64,000 bases of DNA from Tetraselmis striata (GCA_006384855.1 VCJN01002357.1:62001-126000), one strand, 5' to 3'; shown: positions 1 to 10,370, counted from the stretch's first letter. Notes: generated from the letters alone by a model not told the origin. Numbers and translations are program-made.

Positions 1-508
1 GGAACCCGGCGGCCTTGAGCGCGTTGCAGACCTCGTCGATGCTAGCCTGCAGGTCCTCTGGAGACCGGCCGCGGCACTCCACCAGCAGGGATGCAGCGGT
101 GGGGTCCAGCTCCTGACCACATCCGCACAGGGCAAGCGCATGTCAGCCCACCAGGCAGAGCACCCACGCCATGAGGTTGCACATTAAGCGCTGCTACTGA
201 TCTTCTAAGCACATCAGAGCACTCACCCCTCCGAGCCCCTTCACCAGCTTGCCCAGGTCCTCGCTGATGTCACGGGACTGCAGCAGCGACGCATAGTCAA
301 ACATCTCCACGGCGTCGACGGCGGTCTCGGTGCGCAGGATGTTGGCGGCCCTGTGAGTGTTGGCATCAGGGAGAGTAAGGTCAGCCAACACCCTCTTGTT
401 GGGGGGGGGGAGGAGAGAGAGCGTGCCAGGGCCTGGGTGAGGGACCGACGCACAGCGTCAATGCAGGGAGACTAGCGGTGTACGCATAGCAGATCACTCC
501 GGCGGGGG

Positions 509-542
<34 letters not shown>

Positions 543-2560
543 ATAAGGCAAGGTGGGGCATACTCGCAGGCGATGTGGATGTCGGGGAACATGATGAAGG
601 CAGACGCCTTGTTGGGCCACTCGGGCACTGTGTTGATGGTGGCCTGGCTGACAAAGCCAAGCGTGCCCTCGCTGCCGATCATCAGGCGTTTCACAATCTC
701 GAGCGGCTCGTCCGCAGGGAAGTCCACCAGCGCATTGAGGCTGTAGCCAGTGGTGCACTTGATGGAGAACTTGCGGCGGATGAGGTTGGTCAGCTCGCGG
801 TCTGCCTGCACGCGGCGCGCCAGCGCCTGCACGCCCGCCAGCAGGTCCGCATGGCTCTTCTTGAAAGCCTCGCAGCTAGCAGGGTCCGCGGTGTTCAACA
901 CGGTGCCGTCCACCAGAACGATGCGCGCGTCCTTGAGCGTGTGGTACGTGTTCTGGCTCACGCCGCAGCACATGCCGCTCGAGTTGTTGGCCACAATGCC
1001 GCCAATCATGCAGCTGTCGATGGAGGAGGGGTCGGGGCCGATCTTGTACTGCACGTCATGGTTGCCCTTGCGCTTGTGGGCCGCCAGGATGCGGTTCACC
1101 TCGCCACCGATTAGGCCAGGCTCCACTGTCACCTGGCTGCCATCACCCTACAAGCATCACACGCCGCAAGCACCTTCATTCATCCGCCCGTTTGCAGGCA
1201 GCATGAGGCCAGCCAGCTGGCATAAACCCTCCACACTGCCTGGCATGGATGGAGTCACACGGTGGGAGCCTGGGGGGGGGGGGGGGGGGGGGGGCTCACA
1301 TGCACGGTGTAGTTACGGAAATTCTTGCCGGTATGGCTGATCTTGAGGAGCACCGAGTCAGTGATGGCCTGGCCGGACAACGAGGTGCCCGCGGCGCGGA
1401 AGGTGACAGGCACGCCATGGCTTTTGGCAATCGGCAGGATGCGCGCCATCTCCTCCTCGGTGTTCACCTTGATCACCAGCTTGGGGTTCAGCCGGTAGAA
1501 GCTGGCGTCCGTGCCGTATGCAAAGGTGCGAACCGGGTCTGTAAACAGACGCGCCTCCGGCACAAACTTGCCGACATCCTGTGTGCCATGCGATGTCGGC
1601 GCGCTCAGCTCCTGTGGCTCCCAGTGGCACCCCCAGCGTGGCTGCCGTCCTGCCTACTCCCCCGCACCCCCCCCCCCCCCTCCTCTCCCCCACTTTGTCT
1701 TGCAAGTGCGATTCTCATTCTTTATAGTTAGGAATGCGCAGGGAAAAAATGGGAGGTCGCGTTCACGCCAGGCAACATTACTGTGCCAAACGCCAGCGGC
1801 GGTGGGGCTCAGCTCCATCGGGTGAGTAGGGGAAGCGGATAACAGAAGGGGGTCTCCGGGCAAATAATGCTGGAGGACATTTGACAGTCCGCCGCCCTCG
1901 GAGACCGCGCCAGCCGGGCCGCGCTGGTACGCCACCGTAGCCTGGCTAATTGCTGCGTGCACGAGCGAGTCCGAGATTGCGTGCGGGAGATGGGACGCAT
2001 AGAGGGCTGAGATGGAATTGATTGTGCGGCCGCACGGACGCAGCATGCGACGAGAGCGTCGACGGGAAGGCTGCGAGGGGCGTAATAACTGAGATAGACA
2101 GCCTGACATGAGGGCGGTGGTAGAGGAGGGCGAGAGGGGGAAGGAGGGTCGGGGAGAATGGGGCAAGCACCTGCATGAAAGCCTTGTAGCGGCCGTCATC
2201 GAAGCGGCGGCCGTCCACGTTCTCGTACACCCCCTCCTGCACGTCAAGGTCCTCGTCGCTAAGCATGGAAATGGCGCCGACGGCATCCGTACGGATCTGC
2301 GGGACCTCCGACAGCCGGAATTGCGGCTTGAGCTCCATCTGCTGCTGCGTTACTACCGCGCGCGACGCCGCGCCGGGAATGGAACGGGAAGGAGCTGACC
2401 CGGCGCCGGGGCGTGCAACGCGAGCGCCAGGGAGGCCGGAGGAGGTGGAGGCGCCGCGAGCGGCGATAGTGGGCCCGCCGGCCGCGGCGGTTTCGCCGCC
2501 GGGCGCCACGCCACGTCGCAGCGCCGCGCCCAGCCGAGCGGCTGCCGACCGACGGCCCAT
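1..2560 (-). CDS. FAD-linked D-2-hydroxyacid (D-lactate/D-2-hydroxyglutarate) dehydrogenase, 3' end outside window
   Basis: Five exons join in phase on the minus strand: 2560-2171, 1578-1300, 1147-564, 392-227 and 112 to beyond 1, all with GT-AG borders. The protein starts with an Arg/Ala-rich, acid-poor stretch (MGRRSAAARLGAALRR) that looks like a mitochondrial transit peptide. Exon 2 carries AYGTDASFYRLNPKLV and the FAD-binding PCMH-type motif TFRAAGTSLSGQ. Exon 3 carries PDPSSIDSCMIGGIVANN and LMIGSEGTLGFVS. These are hallmarks of the large GlcD/YdiJ-like FAD oxidase family, which oxidises D-lactate, glycolate or D-2-hydroxyglutarate and passes electrons to quinone or cytochrome. Substrate cannot be decided because the C-terminal part (possibly Fe-S) is missing. 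About 510 codons are visible. The codon split between exons 3 and 4 is exact (TGC GA|G). Exon borders were derived by hand. Confidence 0.87.
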
Positions 2561-3559
2561 AGCTTACGCTGCTAGGACGACGGATAGGAGAGAAGCGGCT
2601 GCCGAATTCGGCAGAACTCCGGCAGTATTGGGCGTAGCACTACCGAGAGGGGTTCGGCTGGCTGTGCTACGCGAGGGAGTGAGTCCGTGGCTGTGGCTGG
2701 AGGGCGCAAGTCGGTCTGAGTGAGCACAATGTGCGGGAGGTACGGTAGCGGGCTCGGCTGGGAGGAAGACGCGCTGCGCATGCAAAGTCGATGACGTCGT
2801 CGAGCGCTGTTCTGCGTAACGTACTGTGTGACGTGAACGAACGTCACGCCAGCGTGTCAGCGCGATGGCGTTGATACCCGTACCGTACGGAGGCGCTCGA
2901 GAAACAATACACTGTACGAAAGGTCAAATGTTGTCAGGCACGTATCCTATCTCGTGAACACGTGTATTGGGCCTTTGACCGATCTGGCGCCTCAACGCAC
3001 TGCAGAAAACTGAAATAAAGTACTTCATGCCAGCTTGTCGAATCGTCCGCCAAAACAGCTGAATTGTACTGGCAGCAGCAGGGGCAGACGGGCGCAGCGC
3101 TAGTGCTGCATGACTAGTCGCTAACGGCTGTCTGGCTCCGAGTCCAGCAAACCAGACTCAACTTTGAAACTGTACATCCCAGATAGTGTATCCAGTACTG
3201 TTAGCGACTATCTGAGTGTACTCTGGGGCTGCCGCGCTACGAGCAAGGCAGCGGTACCAGCACATACATGTACCTTTTAGACAGAGTGCGAGTCACGTTG
3301 CCAGAAGCGAGTGTCTTGTCTTACAAGCCCCTCGCCACACCAAGAAATCGCGAAGACATCAAGAAATCCGCGGCACGGCGCCCAACTTCGTCGTCGCCGA
3401 GTAGCCGCAGTAGCCCAGGTCGCATAATCGCTGCCCATGGTGCAGACGGTACGCTCGATTTCAACCCGTACCGCACAGCCGGGTGTTGTGTGCTGTGAGC
3501 ATCTGTACGGGAGATCTGAAAAGCGTCCGCGGAAACGTCCAAGGTAGCAGCCGCAGCAC
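2561..3559. other. intergenic: dehydrogenase 5' flank and 3' flank of DIRS element
   Basis: No convincing coding exon is seen. The first few hundred bases upstream of the dehydrogenase ATG (to about 2.9 kb) should hold its promoter, but no clear TATA box is visible. From about 2.9 kb the GC content falls and short repeated phrases (for example the gcgac/ctaacgg motifs near 3110-3210) suggest transposon-flank DNA. A tyrosine recombinase ORF, expected for a complete DIRS element, was looked for here on both strands and not recognised. Confidence 0.4.
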
Positions 3560-6253
3560 TTAACGCCCCGTAACCGGCGCGTCGCGACCGGTAGAAGAAG
3601 GACGGAAGGGAAGGCGGAAGAGCATCACGCTCCAGGGCGGCGGCCCGACGCCCGCGCGGCGCCCGAGCAGCCCGGGAAAGAACAGATCGCGGGAAGGAGG
3701 GTAGTGCAGTACCTCTGTAGCCATCTCGTGTAGCTGCTGGAGCCAAGGGCGGCCGTGCCAGACCGGGGCGACCACGGTCGCCGCGGCCCCCGATTGCTGC
3801 AGCTTTAGCACCAGATCGTCCAGCAGCTGCCAGGGGGGATTGCACCAGTTCACTTCGGCGCGCCACGTGGCGTCCGACTGGGCCAAGGAGTCCACCGCCT
3901 CGGTACCTGGGACCGTCCACCGGGAGTTGTACCGAGGTAACAAGGCGTTCTCCATAGTTGCGAATCGGTCGACCGTATGAGGTCCCCAGATGCGATCGAC
4001 GTACCGGAATATACGAGGATTGATCATCCAATCGGAAAAGTCCTTCTCTCGCGAAAGCTTGTCCGCCCATGCGTTCGCCGCAGACCGAATGTACCGTACT
4101 CGTAAACGAATATCGTGTACATCCAGCAAATACCATAGCTTGCGAAATTCCGCCATAAGCACCGGTGACCGAGTAGTCAAATTGGACAGGATATGCACCA
4201 CCGCCTGATTGTCCTCGTACAAAAGTACGCGGCGCCCCATCAGCCGTGGCAAAAATGACCGTATGGCGAGACGTACCGCTTTGAGCTCCTTGTACGTTAT
4301 ATGACGTCGACGATCCTCCTCGTACCAATATCCGCGTGCCTCCGTAGTTTCGCACAGTACCGCACCCCAGCCGTACTGGCTGGAGTCCGTGTGCAGATAG
4401 GCTGTCTCCACCGGGCGCAAAATCGGTGCGCCGTTGTGGCGCGTGGGAACATCGCGCCACCACTCCAAATCGCGAATGAGCTGACGCGTCAGAACGACCT
4501 TGCCGCTCGGAGAGGAGCATCGGCCCAGGACGGTGTGCGCCTCGCGGAGGTAGAAACGTGCCGGAGGCATCGCGAGGTAGAGGAACTGGCCCTGCCCGGC
4601 GAGAGACGCAAGGAGTTTGGCCGGCGCGTGGCGGCGGCGGCGCGCAGCGATGCACAGGAGGTCGCGGGCCAGGTTGGAGAGCCGACGCACTTTCGCCGCT
4701 GGGGCGCGGAACTGCATAGTGACCAGGTCCAAGTCCATGCCTAAGTGCTGCAGCTGCTGGGTGGGCTCGGGGTGCGCCTTGGTGGGGTGCTTGGCCAGGC
4801 CCAGGCGCCCCCAGAGTCGCTCGACCTCGGCCCGTAGGCGTAGAGCCAGCTGGCGCGACGGTGCCAGAAACAGGAAGTCGTCGATGAACGGTAGGAGGCA
4901 AACGCCGCGCGCCTTGCGGCGACGCAAGCGTCGACGGAAGGGCCGGCCGTAGCTGCTGTAGGTCGCGAAGTCTGGTTGACGCCGGTAGCGCACCATGACC
5001 GCCATCAGAGTGCAGAAGTAGTAAGGGCTTAGCGACCAACCCATGGGGAGGGCCGCGAAGCGCCACAGGGTGCCACGTACGTTGATCGTAAAGAAGTCGC
5101 GGACGTCCTCCCGCAAGCCCAGGGCGTAGTAGCCGTCCTGCAGGTCGAAGGAAAACGCCCAGTCGCCGCGTTTCGCCAGGTATCGCAGGCGACGCAGAGT
5201 TTCGAATCGCATGGAATAGACCGCGCAGTAAGAGTTTAGATGGCGCAGGTCTATTACAAGGCGCCACTGGTTGCAGCCCGGCTTTGGTACTAGGAAGACT
5301 CGCGACACGTAGTGCTCGCGCACGCCAGGTTCTAGCGCGCCGACTGTTACTAGTCGCTGGCTCTCCCGCTCCCACCACTCGAGCTGCTGAGGCGTAGCGT
5401 CCTGTAGAGAGACGCCCCGGTGGAAAGGCGTGGGCGCCGCGCCAGAGAAAGGTAGCGGCACTCCCTCGCGAACCCACCGGAGCACGCGCCCGCTCGCCCC
5501 GATTCGCCGCCACTCCCGCCAGTTCTGCCGCACGCGATGGCGCAGAAACGTGGAGGGGCGTGGTAACGAAGCGGAACGGCGGGCCGCACCGTCAGGCCTT
5601 GCCCTTGCCCTTGCCCTTGTCGGCGTCGTCGGCTGTGGGGCGGAAGTCTGGGCGTGGGCGGCGTCCGGAGGGCCGGCGCCGTCGCGCTCTGGATGGTGGC
5701 TCGTCGTCGTTGTCCTCCTCCTCGTTGGGGTCTGGTCCCACGCCGAAGCGCTGTTGTACGGCTGCCTTTGCCGCCGCGGTGACGCTGTACTCGGCCTCGC
5801 GGCGCAAAAGCTCGTCGCTGAGCTGCGCCACTGCTTCCGAACCATAGTCCGCGAAACCGGGCTTGAGGAGGCTGCGGCGAACCACCTGTGCGACTGTCTT
5901 GGTCCGCGCATCCGCATCGTTCGACGCGTTGAGGCGGATAAACGCCAGGAAGTCGCGCCGGTGTTTATTTGAGGCGTCGTAGGCCGCCACGCCCGCTTCA
6001 AGGAGGCGAAGGTCCTCCTCACCAGGGGGCTGCGCCGCGCTTGCCGCTCTCTTAATCGACGCGAGCGCCTCGCAGAGAGCCGCGTGGGCCACCGCATCGT
6101 AGAAGCCAAAGCAGTACAGAGAGCGGTACTGATCCAAAGTGGCCCAGTGCCGACGCGCGATGAGCTGGCGGTGCGTCTCGTCAGATGAGATGTCGTACAG
6201 TTGGGGAATCGGAGAGAGGCCGGGACTGGGCTGGACGGAAAAGCCGGGGCCAA
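3560..6253 (-). CDS. DIRS polyprotein: reverse transcriptase, RNase H and Dam-like methylase domain
   Basis: The open frame runs from 6253, but its first ~650 bases overlap the gag ORF in another frame, so real pol coding probably begins near 5600. RT motifs are clear: SRVFLVPKPG, WRLVIDLRHLNSY, FSFDLQDGYYALGL, LPMGWSLSPYYF and the catalytic FIDD in LPFIDDFLFLAP. RNase H follows: HTDSSQYGWGAVL, HITYKELKAVRLA, EDNQAVVHIL and NAWADKLSR. After it lies a block with VDRFAT and NWCNPPW, matching the N6-adenine (Dam-like) methylase domain known in DIRS elements. No stop interrupts these domains. Translation after the overlapping gag probably needs a frameshift or re-initiation. Substitution tests would show whether it is still functional. 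Confidence 0.82.
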   Translation of the reverse strand: MAPAFPSSPVPASLRFPNCTTSHLTRRTASSSRVGTGPLWISTALCTALASTMRWPTRLSARRSRRLRERQARRSPLVRRTFASLKRAWRPTTPQINTGATSWRLSASTRRTMRMRGPRQSHRWFAAASSSPVSRTMVRKQWRSSATSFCAARPSTASPRRQRQPYNSASAWDQTPTRRRTTTTSHHPERDGAGPPDAAHAQTSAPQPTTPTRARARARPDGAARRSASLPRPSTFLRHRVRQNWREWRRIGASGRVLRWVREGVPLPFSGAAPTPFHRGVSLQDATPQQLEWWERESQRLVTVGALEPGVREHYVSRVFLVPKPGCNQWRLVIDLRHLNSYCAVYSMRFETLRRLRYLAKRGDWAFSFDLQDGYYALGLREDVRDFFTINVRGTLWRFAALPMGWSLSPYYFCTLMAVMVRYRRQPDFATYSSYGRPFRRRLRRRKARGVCLLPFIDDFLFLAPSRQLALRLRAEVERLWGRLGLAKHPTKAHPEPTQQLQHLGMDLDLVTMQFRAPAAKVRRLSNLARDLLCIAARRRRHAPAKLLASLAGQGQFLYLAMPPARFYLREAHTVLGRCSSPSGKVVLTRQLIRDLEWWRDVPTRHNGAPILRPVETAYLHTDSSQYGWGAVLCETTEARGYWYEEDRRRHITYKELKAVRLAIRSFLPRLMGRRVLLYEDNQAVVHILSNLTTRSPVLMAEFRKLWYLLDVHDIRLRVRYIRSAANAWADKLSREKDFSDWMINPRIFRYVDRIWGPHTVDRFATMENALLPRYNSRWTVPGTEAVDSLAQSDATWRAEVNWCNPPWQLLDDLVLKLQQSGAAATVVAPVWHGRPWLQQLHEMATEVLHYPPSRDLFFPGLLGRRAGVGPPPWSVMLFRLPFRPSSTGRDAPVTGR

Positions 6254-6560
6254 TTAAATGAGCCCACTCCTCCCAGACTAAGGAAGGGGCAGCGGCACTA
6301 GGGCCACCGCGCTGGGGCTGGGGCACGGAAACCTGCTCTGCGCGAGCCGGTGCGTCGTGCTGGGAGCTCGCCGCGGCAGCGCTACTAGCGGGCGCGCGGG
6401 GCTCGGTAGGAGTAGAACCACTAGGCCGCTGACGGTCACTTCGTAGGGCTTCCAGAAGCTCCGTAAGCCCCGCGAAACCGGCCTCCAGCGCGGCGATGCG
6501 GTCTTCGGCTAGGCCACTAGGGGCGTCACCGGAGTTGTCAGGCATACTGAGCCCTGACAA
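5592..6560 (-). CDS. DIRS gag-like protein (322 aa)
   Basis: An uninterrupted 322-codon ORF upstream of the DIRS polymerase. The N-terminal third has a short heptad-like helix (DRIAALEAGFAGLTELLEAL) and a Pro/Ala/Ser-rich linker. The middle holds a conserved-looking block, LYDISSDETHRQL followed by a Tyr-x2-Leu-x-Cys segment. The C-terminus is strongly basic (RARRRRPSGRRPRP) and ends KGKGKGKA, suiting nucleic-acid binding. Position and composition indicate a capsid-like (gag) role, but no zinc knuckle is visible. The middle block resembles the 422-aa proteins encoded at 34.1-36.9 kb, which links those to DIRS-like elements. Start chosen at the first ATG of the ORF. Confidence 0.6.
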   Translation of the reverse strand: MSGLSMPDNSGDAPSGLAEDRIAALEAGFAGLTELLEALRSDRQRPSGSTPTEPRAPASSAAAASSQHDAPARAEQVSVPQPQRGGPSAAAPSLVWEEWAHLIGPGFSVQPSPGLSPIPQLYDISSDETHRQLIARRHWATLDQYRSLYCFGFYDAVAHAALCEALASIKRAASAAQPPGEEDLRLLEAGVAAYDASNKHRRDFLAFIRLNASNDADARTKTVAQVVRRSLLKPGFADYGSEAVAQLSDELLRREAEYSVTAAAKAAVQQRFGVGPDPNEEEDNDDEPPSRARRRRPSGRRPRPDFRPTADDADKGKGKGKA

Positions 6561-7060
6561 TGCCGTGCGCAGGGCGTCGTGCTAGCGCAGGCGGATAATA
6601 TCGACAAGGATCGCTTCCCCTCGCGGCACAGGTGCCGCGCGATTGCTGGTGCGTGAAGCGCAACAGCAAAAGGGATGAGCGCTATGGTCTAGACAGTTGG
6701 CTAAGTAGTAGCTGCAGGCAGGCAGGGAAACAGGTCGGGAGCTGGTGCGGTCGCGAGTCCGCTGCTCACTGTCCCATCCTGGAAGATTCTAGACAGAGCC
6801 GATGACTGGCTACTGTGCTATATTTTCCAGGTGGTAGTCGTTCGACCGCACAACTCGGTCCGTCGTCTGACTAAACTCAGTTAAGTACTTAACAACGATT
6901 AAAACCGCTCATCAACTGAGCCGGTACGCACATGCGTAGTATTAAGCCACCTTTTGCTTCAACCTCGCAGTCACCGTACGGTAGTGGGCGTTTTTTTCCT
7001 GCTGCTGTGATTCCCCGATCGCCTTTTGCAGCAAAGATGCAACTAGCATAATTAAGCCGG
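6561..7060. other. intergenic, no gene seen
   Basis: This stretch is the 5' flank of the DIRS gag ORF and the approach to the SINE cluster. No exon-like reading frame, RNA gene or clear terminal repeat was recognised. Confidence 0.4.
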
Positions 7061-7317
7061 TAAAAGTAAAGTATGTTTAGTTCGCTCCGGGTCATCGGCC
7101 GAAGCCGCCTCAGCACTTGCGCCAACCTCGTGCGCCAACTGCGGTTGTAGGTATGGCATAGCCATTAGACCGTTGCCTCATTTGCACCCCGAAGGGCTAA
7201 TGCATCAACCGGGTAAACCCGGAACCCCGGCCCGGACAATATTGCTCTAAAATGGCAGATGGGAATCGGTCCGGGGAGCTCTTGAGTAGGAGACCACCGC
7301 TGTACCGAGCGGACATA
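7061..7317 (-). repeat. tRNA-derived SINE, copy 1
   Basis: The sequence reads, on the minus strand, from a tRNA-like head (near 7250-7317) to a 3' tail with aagtaaag units at 7061. It matches the better-preserved copy at 19.9 kb through the shared body (the ccgaagccgcc, ggcatagccat and accgggtaaaccc phrases). The head has drifted: the A-box and B-box positions are recognisable only by alignment to the 19.9-kb copy. The next SINE begins 15 bp away. Confidence 0.65.
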
Positions 7318-7331
7318 CAACGAGGCTTGTA

Positions 7332-8375
7332 ATGTAAAGTAAAGTTTGCCCCGGGACATCGGCCGAAGCCGCCCCAGCACTTGACCTCTTGTGCCAAGCA
7401 ACTGCAGTAGTAGGTCTGGCATAGCCCGTAGACCATTGCCTCATTTGAACCCCGAAGGGCTAAGGGTCGAAGGATAGAAGACGCTAGCGTAACGCGTAAC
7501 GCAACGAATACTGCGATATGATTGGCTGCGAAGTTTACGCTCTCAGCTACATCGATCACCGAATATACCTGAGAGGATAGAAGACGCTCGTGCGACTCCA
7601 TGTCACGCGTCACGCGGGCTTGGGGTTCCGTGCTACCGCGCCCCGGTCAACAGCGGCATTGCGAGCCGAATCCACCCGCGATCGGCCACTGCCCACTGCC
7701 ATCTGACTCACCCCCGCCGCCGCTACCCGTTACCCGCTGATACATGGTAGTCACTATGTCCTCTCGTGGCACTGGGGATGGTAGTTCCACACGCGCTTAG
7801 CGGCACCAACGGCGGTCGGCCGAGAAGGGTGCCCGCGCCTCCGGTTCCCTGGACGCTGATCCTCGCCCCCTGTCCTCTCAGTTCACCGCCGCCTAGACGC
7901 AGCATACGACCCGGCAAAACCGGGGCGCGCGCCGAGGGTCCTGCGGGTGGGGTCATACTGCACGATCACGGCGGCGGTGGATGTCGATCTTGCGCAATGT
8001 GCGACGCAAAGCCGCGCCGCGGGGTCATACAGGCGTTACGCGTAACGTTTTTTGGGGGACTTTTTTCATTTCGAATTTTGCCCAAAAAAATTTCCGTTAC
8101 GGTTTGTGACGAGTATTCCGGAATACTCGTCACGCCGGGAAGTGACGCTCCGGTGACGCCTCGATCGACGTGGCACGTTCTGGTGCGAGTATTTAGCGTT
8201 ACGCGTTACGCAAGCGTCTTCTATCCTTCGACCCTTATGCATCAACCGGGTAAACCCAGTACACGCCAGGACGATATTGCCGAAATACATCGACCAAGAA
8301 TCGATCCCGGGACCTCTCGTGTACGAGACGACCGCTCAACCGAGCGGAAAAGGGATGTACCTTGTACGGCTCAGT
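7332..8375 (-). repeat. tRNA-derived SINE, copy 2, split by a TIR element, with 14-bp target duplication
   Basis: The 3' half is at 7332-7462 and the 5' tRNA-like half at 8236-8375. Between them lies a foreign TIR element. The whole is flanked by the perfect direct repeat CAACGAGGCTTGTA at 7318-7331 and 8376-8389, the target-site duplication of a LINE-mobilised SINE. The head contains the reverse complement of an RNA polymerase III B-box-like sequence (gaatcgatccc, near 8298). Confidence 0.75.
7463..8235. mobile_element. 773-bp non-autonomous TIR DNA element inside SINE copy 2
   Basis: The termini are inverted repeats of 39 bp with one mismatch: the left arm starts AGGGTCGAAGGATAG at 7463 and the right arm ends CTATCCTTCGACCCT at 8235. 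TA dinucleotides flank both ends (7461-7462 and 8236-8237), consistent with a Tc1/mariner-like TA target. A PIF/Harbinger-like 3-bp target (TAA/TTA) is an alternative. The interior has no transposase-like frame. The 271-codon open frame across the right end is not coding-like. A perfect 28-bp palindrome lies at 8106-8133. Confidence 0.7.
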
Positions 8376-8389
8376 CAACGAGGCTTGTA

Positions 8390-9070
8390 TTCACAATTAT
8401 TACCGAAGGCCACTTCTCAATTACCGAGTATTTTAGTATGTTGCTATTTTGGTATTTGAGACCGTTAAATGCGAAAATACCAAAATACTCAAACCCCTTG
8501 ACGCAATCGGCGGCACAGTATCTTAGTATTTCTTGGCCACTCGGCGCCGGCCTCCATATCTCCTCCGCTTGCTGCTTGTAGAGGGCGATCATCAGCAAGT
8601 GCTTCTCCTCCTGGCGAATTTAGGGCCCAGTTAATTAGGGAACCTAGCGATAATAGGTACCCTTAGAGTCTCCCCTGGTCTCAGCGGAAGGAATACTAGA
8701 CAATTGCTGGTCAGTTCTTGGTTCAATTACAGATGGGTTCTGGCGTTCTCTCAATTTGATCGTCGGCTGTTCCGAGGAGGGATTTATACTCGCGAGGAAT
8801 TGCTGAATAGTACACTCTTACTATGCTCTGATGCATCTACGGTGTGCTGTCTAGAAGCAACCAGAAAATTAAGGAAACTTCTGTGAACTTAGCCCAGTAA
8901 CTGTATGGCTTCTTTATGGCACATACAACACTTAGTACCGGATTCCCAATGAATAGGAAACTCGGTATACAGATTAGCATGAAGTAGGACACGGTACCGT
9001 AGGTACTCGTAGTCGCTAATAGCCAGCCTACTAAGTGTAGCGGTACTATGCATGGCTGGAGTATGGAATA
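8390..9070. other. no gene seen; possible 3' LTR of a Gypsy relic
   Basis: No exon-like frame is visible. On the minus strand a purine-rich stretch (ggggggagag) just below 9090 is followed by TGTAGTATTCC near 9075. This would be the polypurine tract and LTR start of the Gypsy relic immediately upstream. The other LTR border could not be fixed and no second LTR was found in the window. Confidence 0.3.
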
Positions 9071-9553
9071 CTACACTCTCCCCCCATTAAGCACCAACGT
9101 CCCCGCTATCATGCCGTGGTCCTGAAGGGCAGGGCCAGGTCTTGATGAGTCTTGGGTGTCATCATGTCTTGGGTACTCGGCCAGGCCAGCGATTGCAAAA
9201 TCTGGTGAAATAATCTGTAGTTGCAGTAAACCTCCGATGGGAGGTGGACTGCAAGAATCGGTCGAAACTCTCCAGATGTTTCTCCGCGAGTCGGCTCCCA
9301 TGTGTCCTCGCTTGGTACGTTGTACGGGTAGGCTCAGCGTACGCGAAACGGTAACCCAATGCCGGTACTGTTGTATGCGACATCTGAGACGTCCTCGGCA
9401 AGAAACGTGATAGCGTGTTAGCGTCATGTACGATAGGTAGTCGTTGATCGCCGCTTGGTCGGTCCGAGTCTTCAACCACTTCTCCAGCATACTTGCGTGT
9501 ACGACTTTGTGGATATGTATGCCAGCAGTAGGTAACCTTATGCGGCAAGCCAC
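9071..9553 (-). pseudogene. Ty3/Gypsy integrase C-terminal/chromodomain relic
   Basis: Two overlapping minus-strand frames together resemble the C-terminal end of a Gypsy polyprotein. VVHASMLEKWL matches the 'H-V-S-x-L-(E/K)-x-(W/Y)' integrase tail. EKHLESFDRFLQ in the second frame resembles the end of a chromodomain. The ends of the frames are followed by a polypurine-like tract and a TG start. The frame changes between the two parts, so it is broken. It is a weak call by motif, with no RT visible in the window. Confidence 0.4.
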
Positions 9554-9583
9554 AGGGGATATTAATTTGATGATGTCAAAGGG

Positions 9584-10320
9584 TCAAATGTAGCGATCGC
9601 GTAACTTGGCGCATGGTTGTTGCACGAACTTCAGATGAGAAGCTTTAAGCTTGCTCATGTCAACGGCCACAACGGCGGCGGCGGCTCCGCTCTGCCGCAG
9701 CTTCTGCACCAGGTCGGGCAGGAGCGGCCAGGGCGGGTTGCAGTAGTTATTGCCCGACCCCCGCTGCGCATCGGAGAGGTGTAGGTAGTCCATCGCCTCA
9801 CAGCCCGGTTCCCGCCAAGCCGCAGTGTGGTGGGGTAGCATCTCGTTGAGGGCCGACGCGAAGCGGTCGACGCAGGGGGGCCCGCTCGGTGTGGATCTCC
9901 GCGAAGAGCACGGGGTTCAGCTGCTAGTCGTCGCGATCCAAGTGCCGGCTCAGGCGGTCCGGATGTAGCACGCCCTGACAAGAATGCCGTTGCCATCCAG
10001 CAAGTACCACAGCCGGCGTAGCTCCGCCATCATCTCCGGGGCCCGGGAGGCGAGCCCGGCGAGGACGTTGCACACCGCCTAGTTGTTTTCGTGCAACATC
10101 ACGCGGCGATTGGCAAGGTGCGGCAAGAAGGACTCCACCGCCAACCGGACAGCCTTGAGCTCCTTGCAGGTAATGTGCCCCGCTCGTCCTCCACGACGGT
10201 AGGTACTATTACATACTTCATGAGAAGGTAGTACTGGTACCAGGTACCCCCAATTGCGCGAACACATGCCGCGTGCGCCACTCCCCATCCTGAATAGGCT
10301 TTGGCGCATTATTTCTTATA
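9584..10320 (-). pseudogene. decayed DIRS fragment (RNase H and Dam-like domains)
   Basis: The minus-strand translation contains GHITCKELKAVRLAVESFL (RNase H, nearly the same as in the DIRS copy at 3.6-6.3 kb) and, further on, NNYCNPPWPLLPDLV and LRQSGAAAAVVAVD (Dam-like block). A stop follows HENN, and further stops and frame changes separate the blocks. It has no RT upstream and lies about 50 bp downstream of the stop codon of the DRM-like gene, so it is a truncated relic in that gene's 3' flank. Confidence 0.75.
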
Positions 10321-10370
10321 TTCGAAAGCGGCTGCCCGGCGATGTTCGAGAACCAACTCCCGTTGCTGCC

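Larger units (their letters stand above)
3560..6560 (-). mobile_element. DIRS-type retrotransposon (gag-like + RT/RNase H/Dam-like), tyrosine recombinase not found
   Basis: Two overlapping minus-strand ORFs form a DIRS-order unit: a gag-like ORF (6560-5592) followed by an RT-RNase H-methylase ORF (to 3560). DIRS elements use a tyrosine recombinase instead of a DDE integrase and leave no target-site duplication. No recombinase ORF and no terminal or split repeats were recognised, so the true ends are unknown and this copy is probably defective or incomplete. Both visible ORFs lack internal stops, so it is not old. A second, decayed copy of the RNase H/Dam part lies at 9584-10320. Confidence 0.75.

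Noticed and set aside
3321..5513. 730-codon minus-strand ORF
   Set aside because: Shadow of the DIRS polymerase in another frame: Arg/Gly/Ala/Pro-rich, with no domain, while RT/RNase H motifs lie in the overlapping frame.
7766..8581. 271-codon plus ORF
   Set aside because: Crosses the TIR element/SINE junction and has no protein-like composition.
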